Positions 40,476 through 44,842 of a stretch of DNA of 44,842 bases are shown here, one piece after another. The stretch covers positions 1 through 44,842 of the forward strand of contig CANQWC010000016.1 in the NCBI GenBank assembly GCA_947627455.1, written 5' to 3'. The stretch comes from an uncultured Clostridia bacterium. Lineage in GTDB: Bacteria > Bacillota > Clostridia > Oscillospirales > Ruminococcaceae. Both the position numbers and the translations under genes were made by a program. The first letter of the stretch is position 1; the number at the start of each line of letters is the position of its first letter. The notes beneath the pieces are model-generated. The model worked only from the letters and a program-made list of their open reading frames with translations, was not told the DNA's origin and did no database searches.

Positions 40476-41867
40476 TCAGGCGGGGCTTTCGCTCAGGGCG
40501 CCGCCGCTTTCTTTCATCGCCCGCTTTTTCGCGATCGCGAAGAAAATAAGGAAGCATACCCCGTGGGCGATAATGGCCAACACCCAAGAGATCGGGTATG
40601 AGATATAAAGCGTTCTGAGGCAGGAGTTTGTATCCGCCCCCGTGGCCTTGTATTGGGCAAAATATGTGTATATCCAGAGTATTCTGAAGCCGCAGACAAA
40701 GAGAATCGAGTCTATCGTCGGAATCACCGAGCGGCCGATGCCCCTCAGCAGGCCGACCATGACGTCCATCAGGCCGCAGGTGAAATACGTCAGGCAGATG
40801 ACGTTCATTCTCACCATTCCGAAGGCTATCTCCTCGGCCTTGTTGGTATAGATTCCGAGAAGCGTCGGGCCTATCGCCTTCGCTATCGCGCCGAGCCCGA
40901 AGCCGACCGTGAATACGATCGCGAGGCACTCAAACGCGACGGTTTTGATTCGCTTGAATTTTCTTGCGCCGTAGTTCTGCCCCGTGAAGGTGACGGCTGC
41001 CTGATAAAGCGAGTTCATCGCGTTATAGATAAAGCCCTCGATGTTCGCGGCGGCGCCGTTTCCGCCCATTACCGCCGAGCCGAAAGCGTTTATCGAGCTC
41101 TGGATTATGACGTTCGAGATAGAGAATACAGAGCCCTGAATGCCCGCGGGCAGGCCCACGCCGACTATTCTCTTGAACTTTGACCAGTGGATTCTTATCT
41201 TCTTGATGTGAAGCCGAACGTCGCCGTCGGTGCGAACAAGGCATATCACAATTAAAACCGCCGAGACGAGCTGAGAGATTATCGTTGCGATGGCCACGCC
41301 CGCGACATCAAGATTGAAGCCGATGACGAATACAAGGTTCAGAATAACGTTCACGACGCCCGAGAGCATCAGATAGTAGAGCGGGCGCTTTGTGTCGCCG
41401 ACAGCGCGAAGTATCGCCGCGCCGAAGTTATATATCATGTTCGCGGGTGCGCCGATGAAGTAGATCTTCACATAAAGCGCCGAGAGGTCGATTACGTCGT
41501 CGGGCGAATCCATCAGCTCGAGCATTCCCCGCGAGGCAAAAAAGCCGAACAGACCGACGACAATTCCGCTTATTATCGCGGTTGCCATCGAGGTGTGAAC
41601 GGCCTCGGACACGTCTTTTGACTGACCCGCGCCGAAGCATTGGGCGACGAGCACGCTTGAGCCTATCGAGAGGCCCATAAAGACGTTTACTATAAGATTT
41701 ATCAGCGCTCCTGTCGAGCTTACGGCGGCAAGCGATGTGTCGCTTCCGTATTTTCCGACGACGACAATATCCGCCGCGTTGTAGAGAAGCTGGAGGGTAC
41801 CCGTCAGCATCAGCGGAATTGTGAATCGGATTATGTTCGCAAAAATCGGGCCGACGGTCATGTCCAT
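40476..41867 (-). CDS. MATE family efflux transporter
   Basis: A 12-helix MATE-type protein (about 463 aa from the ATG at 41867). It opens MDMTVGPIFANIIRFTIPLMLTG and has repeats such as YNAADIVVVGKYG in the first half and YQAAVTFTGQNYGARKFKRI in the second. MATE proteins export drugs or metabolites using Na+ or H+ gradients. A longer frame from TTG 41939 is unlikely, because the promoter (41945-41973) puts the transcript start at about that base; AAGGAG precedes the ATG at 41867. RadC-like gene follows. Confidence 0.9.
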   Translation of the reverse strand: MDMTVGPIFANIIRFTIPLMLTGTLQLLYNAADIVVVGKYGSDTSLAAVSSTGALINLIVNVFMGLSIGSSVLVAQCFGAGQSKDVSEAVHTSMATAIISGIVVGLFGFFASRGMLELMDSPDDVIDLSALYVKIYFIGAPANMIYNFGAAILRAVGDTKRPLYYLMLSGVVNVILNLVFVIGFNLDVAGVAIATIISQLVSAVLIVICLVRTDGDVRLHIKKIRIHWSKFKRIVGVGLPAGIQGSVFSISNVIIQSSINAFGSAVMGGNGAAANIEGFIYNAMNSLYQAAVTFTGQNYGARKFKRIKTVAFECLAIVFTVGFGLGAIAKAIGPTLLGIYTNKAEEIAFGMVRMNVICLTYFTCGLMDVMVGLLRGIGRSVIPTIDSILFVCGFRILWIYTYFAQYKATGADTNSCLRTLYISYPISWVLAIIAHGVCFLIFFAIAKKRAMKESGGALSESPA

Positions 41868-41944
41868 CGTGACCGAAGAGCTCCTTTTGGATAAGGGTTT
41901 CAAAAAATCAACCTTCTTTGAAGCTGTAAAGTGTGACAAAAGGT

Positions 41945-41973
41945 ATGATACTCCATTTTTCTGCGCTTTTCAA
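41945..41973 (-). promoter_or_regulatory. Promoter of the MATE gene
   Basis: On the reverse strand, -35 TTGAAA (41968-41973), 17-bp spacer, -10 TATCAT (41945-41950). It decides against the TTG start at 41939. Confidence 0.65.
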
Positions 41974-42050
41974 TAGGTTTTCCGACATTCTCCGAATATG
42001 TCAAACGGACGGGCTTTTTGCGCTCGGTTTTAGTGCAATAGGCGAATATG

Positions 42051-43295
42051 TCAAAGAAGCCTTATCTTTCTCATAACATCGGCGTGCTCTGAAAGAAGGG
42101 CAAGCTTGCGGTCGATCTGGTATTCCTCGATCTCGGGGGTGATGAACGCGAGCTCGGAGGAGGAGCGCTGCTTTCTCGGAATAAAGTCGACAAACCCGAA
42201 GAGGGTGGTGATGAAGCTTTTCAGCGAATCGGCGTCGCGGGCGCTTATTCTCACATATACCCTGACGTTCGCGGACTTGTAGGGAAGAATGAAGTCGCGG
42301 TTTTCGCTGTCCTCCCATGTGAGAGAAGCGATGTCGGCGTTCTCATGCTTTACCGCGTCGATTATATCGGCCACTACCGCCGAGGCGGTTGCCTCTTTCC
42401 CCGCGCCCCTGCCGTAAAACAGCGTGTCGCCGACGCTGTCGCCGCGAATCATTATCGCGTTATAAACGCCGTTCACGCCCGAGAGCGGGTTGTTCACGCT
42501 CACAAGCCTCGGGCAGACCGTCGCGACAAGGCCCTTGTCGGTCCTGTCGATGAGGCCGATGAGCTTTACAGCATAGCCAGCGTTGGCGACGTATTCAACG
42601 TCGTCGAGGGTTATATTTCTTATTCCCGAGCGGTGAACGTATTCGGGGTAGATGTGTTTTCCGAACGCGAGCGAGCCGAGAATGCAAAGCTTTCGGCAGG
42701 CGTCGTCGCCGTCGATATCGGCGGAGGGGTCGCGTTCGGCATAGCCGAGGCGCTGAGCGTCGGCAAGGGCCTGCTCGAACGAGACCTGATCGTAGATCAT
42801 CTTGGTGAGGATATAATTTGTGGTGCCGTTGAGGATTCCCGCGATGCGCTCGATCCTGTTTGCGGCGAGGCACTGGTGAAGCGGGCGGATTATCGGAATT
42901 CCGCCGCCGACCGACGCCTCGAAGAAATAGTTGCATTTGTTTTCCTTCGCGAGCTTTATGAGCTCGGCGCCGTGGGTGGCGACAAGCTCTTTGTTAGAGG
43001 TCACGACGCTCACCCCTCGCGAGAGAAGCTTTTTGGTGTAGTCGTAGGCAAGAGTCTTTCCGCCGATCATCTCGGCCGCGACGGAGATCTCGGGGTCTTC
43101 GAGGATATCGTTGAAATTCTTCGTGAACTTGTCGGCAAACGGGCTCCCCGGGAACTCGCGGAGGTCGCATATGCGCTTGATATCCATCTTGCGGCCGCTG
43201 CGCTTTTCGATGAGCTCCTTATTCTTATAGAACAGCTCGACGGTGCCGCTTCCGACGACGCCGAAGCCGATTATCGCGATTTTTGATACTTTCAT
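42051..43295 (-). CDS. hom: Homoserine dehydrogenase
   Basis: A 414-aa protein. The N-terminal Rossmann fold is IAIIGFGVVGSGTVEL, followed by VVTSNKELVATHG, and the signature AGILNGTTNYILTKM with GYAERDPSADIDGDDA in the catalytic domain. The C-terminal ~80 residues (VRVYVRISARDADSLKSFITTLFG) are an ACT-like regulatory domain, as in Gram-positive Hom under threonine control. It reduces aspartate semialdehyde to homoserine. It lies 20 bp after an ACT-domain gene, with AAAGGA before the ATG. Confidence 0.96.
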   Translation of the reverse strand: MKVSKIAIIGFGVVGSGTVELFYKNKELIEKRSGRKMDIKRICDLREFPGSPFADKFTKNFNDILEDPEISVAAEMIGGKTLAYDYTKKLLSRGVSVVTSNKELVATHGAELIKLAKENKCNYFFEASVGGGIPIIRPLHQCLAANRIERIAGILNGTTNYILTKMIYDQVSFEQALADAQRLGYAERDPSADIDGDDACRKLCILGSLAFGKHIYPEYVHRSGIRNITLDDVEYVANAGYAVKLIGLIDRTDKGLVATVCPRLVSVNNPLSGVNGVYNAIMIRGDSVGDTLFYGRGAGKEATASAVVADIIDAVKHENADIASLTWEDSENRDFILPYKSANVRVYVRISARDADSLKSFITTLFGFVDFIPRKQRSSSELAFITPEIEEYQIDRKLALLSEHADVMRKIRLL

Positions 43296-43315
43296 AAGCC
43301 GATTCCTTTCAATGG

Positions 43316-43762
43316 TTATTTTCCCGAGATTATTCTTGCGTGCGAAACGCCGTTCACCGAAGATATCGCCGAAAGAACGTCGGTCGGGTCGGCATCGCGG
43401 CCGTTGAACCGAACGGTTATCATCACCGTTGCGGCCGAGTCGATCGGGATATTCTGATTTATCGTGAGAATGTTAGCATCAAGACGGTAGAACACGCTCA
43501 GCACCTCAGCAAGAATGCCCGCGCGGTCGGTGAGAACAAAGCAGTAGGTGACGATTCGCTCGTTCATCTTTTCAGAGTAAATGAACGCGGTGTCTTTGTA
43601 TTTATAGTAAGCGCTCCGCGAAACGCCGACCTCTCGGCAGGCCTCGGTTGAAGTGCGGCAGATGCCCTGAGCCAGAAGGCGCTTGGCTTCCAAAACCTTG
43701 AGAACGACCTCTGGCAGGACCTCTGAGCTTACGACGACAAACTCTGTATTCGTGAAAAACAT
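43316..43762 (-). CDS. ACT domain protein (UPF0735/PheB-like)
   Basis: A 148-aa protein. The N-terminal part (EVLPEVVLKVLEAKRLLAQG then TSTEACREVGVSRSAYYKYKD) resembles a helix-turn-helix. The C-terminal ACT domain reads YCFVLTDRAGILAEVLSVFYRLDANILTINQNIP. This pairing upstream of hom is common in Firmicutes and suggests amino-acid-sensing control of homoserine/threonine synthesis. GAGGAG abuts the ATG with no spacer, so the annotated start may be imperfect. Promoter at 43811-43838. Confidence 0.88.
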   Translation of the reverse strand: MFFTNTEFVVVSSEVLPEVVLKVLEAKRLLAQGICRTSTEACREVGVSRSAYYKYKDTAFIYSEKMNERIVTYCFVLTDRAGILAEVLSVFYRLDANILTINQNIPIDSAATVMITVRFNGRDADPTDVLSAISSVNGVSHARIISGK

Positions 43763-43782
43763 CTCCTCGGGGTGTCCGATTC

Positions 43783-43838
43783 AAATACATTTGTATTTTA
43801 CCCAAGAACAATTATACACGACGTGCGAAATTTGTCAA
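43783..43838 (-). promoter_or_regulatory. Promoter and operator-like palindrome of the ACT-hom operon
   Basis: On the reverse strand, -35 TTGACA (43833-43838), 16-bp spacer, -10 TATAAT (43811-43816). Downstream of the start site lies a perfect palindrome AAATACA-TT-TGTATTT (43783-43798), a candidate operator, perhaps for the ACT/HTH protein itself. Confidence 0.75.
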
Positions 43839-44240
43839 GGAAAAATAGCAGCGCAAAAAGGGGCTCTTTTCGGCGATGTTGAACAAAATGAAATGGAAAT
43901 CGGTTTTGCTGCCAATCGCGCTTCGCAATCGTGAACGATTGATTGCTCGCGCTCTTGGGCAAAGCCCGATGTCCATAGGAGCCCGCTTACGCGGTCTCCG
44001 CAGAGTTGGGGGACTTGGGAGAGTGCGTATCGTGTCCATTTCGGATTGGCGGCTTGCGTTCTTGGGCAAAAACTGCGTTCATATGGGCAAGTTGGGGCGG
44101 GCTCCGCAGAGATGGAGGAATTGGGTTGGCGGGCAAGCGGACTTTGCAATCGTTAAAGGCGGACTAAGAGCACCGACAAGTTAAATACAGTCGGGGGCAC
44201 CCTGCGGGCAATCACATGCCACCTTGAGATTAGATAAGTC

Positions 44241-44371
44241 GGGGGCACCCATGTTGTTTCAGAAAGGCTGTTGGGCAAAGGCGCAAGCCTTTGCAGAACG
44301 ACGCTGACAAATGTGACCTTTTGCACTTTGGAGCGGGCGTCGTTTGTTTCCCCACGCCCTTTCCCGCAATC
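44241..44371. repeat. GNRA-hairpin repeat, copy 2
   Basis: GGGGGCACCCATGTTG, then GCAAAGGC-GCAA-GCCTTTGC, then an ACGACGC...GCGTCGT stem, ending TTTCCCCACGCCCTTTCCCG. It differs from copy 3 at only a handful of positions over about 125 bp. Confidence 0.92.
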
Positions 44372-44402
44372 ACTAATATAACGACGCTACGATTTTTATT
44401 GG

Positions 44403-44530
44403 CGGGGGCACCCATGTAGTTTCAGAAAGATTGTCGGGCAAAGGCGCAAGCCTTTGCAGAACGACGCTGACAAATGTGACCTTTTGCACTTTGGAGAGGG
44501 CGTCGTTTGTTTCCCCACGCCCTTTCCCGC
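44403..44530. repeat. GNRA-hairpin repeat, copy 3
   Basis: Same order of elements as copy 2, with small differences mainly in the linker before the first hairpin (GATTGTCGGG for GGCTGTTGGG). Both hairpin stems are unchanged. Confidence 0.92.
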
Positions 44531-44842
44531 ACTGGCCGCCTCGTAAACTCGGCGGCGTGTGCTCTTGGACAAAAACCGCGTTCATGGGAGCCAGCTGAGG
44601 CGGGCTCCGCGGAGAGGGGGAATTGGGTTTTGCGGCCGTTTGTTTGCTGGGACGCTGAGCTGCCAAATATTTTAATTATGGGGGCACCCTGCGGGCAATC
44701 ACATGCCACCTTGAGATTAGATAAGTCGGGGGCACCCTGCGGGTTCCCCGAACCCCTCCGCAATCACTAAGGCACCACCGCATAATTCCGCTTATAAGCA
44801 GTTTTGTAGTAGCAAAGCTGTGTATACGGCATATCGCTTCAT

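Larger units (their letters stand above)
43850..44842. repeat. Gene-free repeat block at the right edge
   Basis: Three repeat families interleave. (a) Two GNRA-hairpin repeats, 44241-44371 and 44403-44530. (b) A 58-bp exact direct repeat beginning GGGGGCACCCTGCGGGCAAT at 44193-44250 and 44680-44737. (c) A ~65-bp family with TCTTGGGCAAA...GGCGGGCTCCGC at about 43950-44025, 44068-44135 and 44562-44635. No ORF has gene-like content. The final 80 bp (from 44765) is different, AT-richer sequence that I cannot assign. Confidence 0.8.

Noticed and set aside
41868-41939. TTG start giving a 487-aa MATE protein
   Set aside because: The promoter at 41945-41973 places the transcript 5' end at this base; the ATG at 41867 has AAGGAG upstream.
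44507-44770. 87-aa forward ORF at the right edge
   Set aside because: It lies in the repeat block and its sequence is assembled from three repeat families.

Overview
The window looks like a chromosomal segment of an endospore-forming member of the Clostridia, probably Ruminococcaceae/Oscillospiraceae-like. Support comes from the 5' part of a 16S rRNA gene at the left edge (V1-V3, reverse strand), a T-box leader before alaS, a preQ1-I riboswitch before queT, a SpoIIQ-like M23 protein and a clostridial relaxase and large serine recombinase. Backbone genes are GC-rich with GC-ending codons; the accessory block (about 23.2-36.4 kb) is clearly AT-richer. Assignments rest on reading motifs; no database search was run.

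Layout. (1) 1-718: 16S 5' end, leader and two consensus tandem rrn promoters, reverse strand. (2) 0.7-7.0 kb, reverse: comEC, holA, a toprim/RNase M5-like gene, then an MBOAT acyltransferase and a DHHW protein (alginate-acetylation type pair). (3) 7.4-11.3 kb: alaS with T-box and promoter, HIT hydrolase, phosphoribosyltransferase. (4) 11.4-16.9 kb: rlmH, WalJ-like metallo-hydrolase, murA (plus a possible 53-codon ORF), a divergent FGGY sugar kinase and a lipid kinase. (5) 17.1-22.3 kb: malic enzyme, fumarase, a small unknown, Nudix, Maf and a divergent ArsP-like metal/arsenic exporter. (6) 22.5-23.1 kb: XRE regulator with GyrI-like effector domain. (7) 23.8-30.9 kb: a type I restriction-modification locus that has been gutted. 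The 5' end of hsdR and the 3' end of hsdM survive around an inserted GTPase plus small membrane protein; hsdS is intact. Behind hsdS sit a HEPN-type gene, a helical unknown, a small unknown and a Zn-ribbon/nucleoside-deoxyribosyltransferase-like gene. Copies of the hsdS 3' end recur between these add-on genes. (8) 31.1-36.4 kb: a decayed mobilizable element with oriT-like hairpins, a nine-copy repeat array, mobC, a broken relaxase, an XRE-TPR regulator and a frameshifted large serine recombinase. (9) 36.6-43.8 kb: M23 sporulation-type protein, GNAT, riboswitch-queT, RadC-like, MATE, and an ACT protein with homoserine dehydrogenase. (10) 43.8-44.8 kb: a repeat block with no gene.

The most unusual material is (a) two ~90-bp intergenic elements at 17023-17116 and 19834-19922 that fold with almost no unpaired bases into the same four-helix cross although their sequences differ, plus several other dispersed hairpin repeat families; (b) the accretion of putative defence genes behind hsdS with duplicated hsdS tails; (c) a GTPase gene broken exactly at an in-frame A AAA AAG slippery heptamer; and (d) the repeat array preceding mobC.
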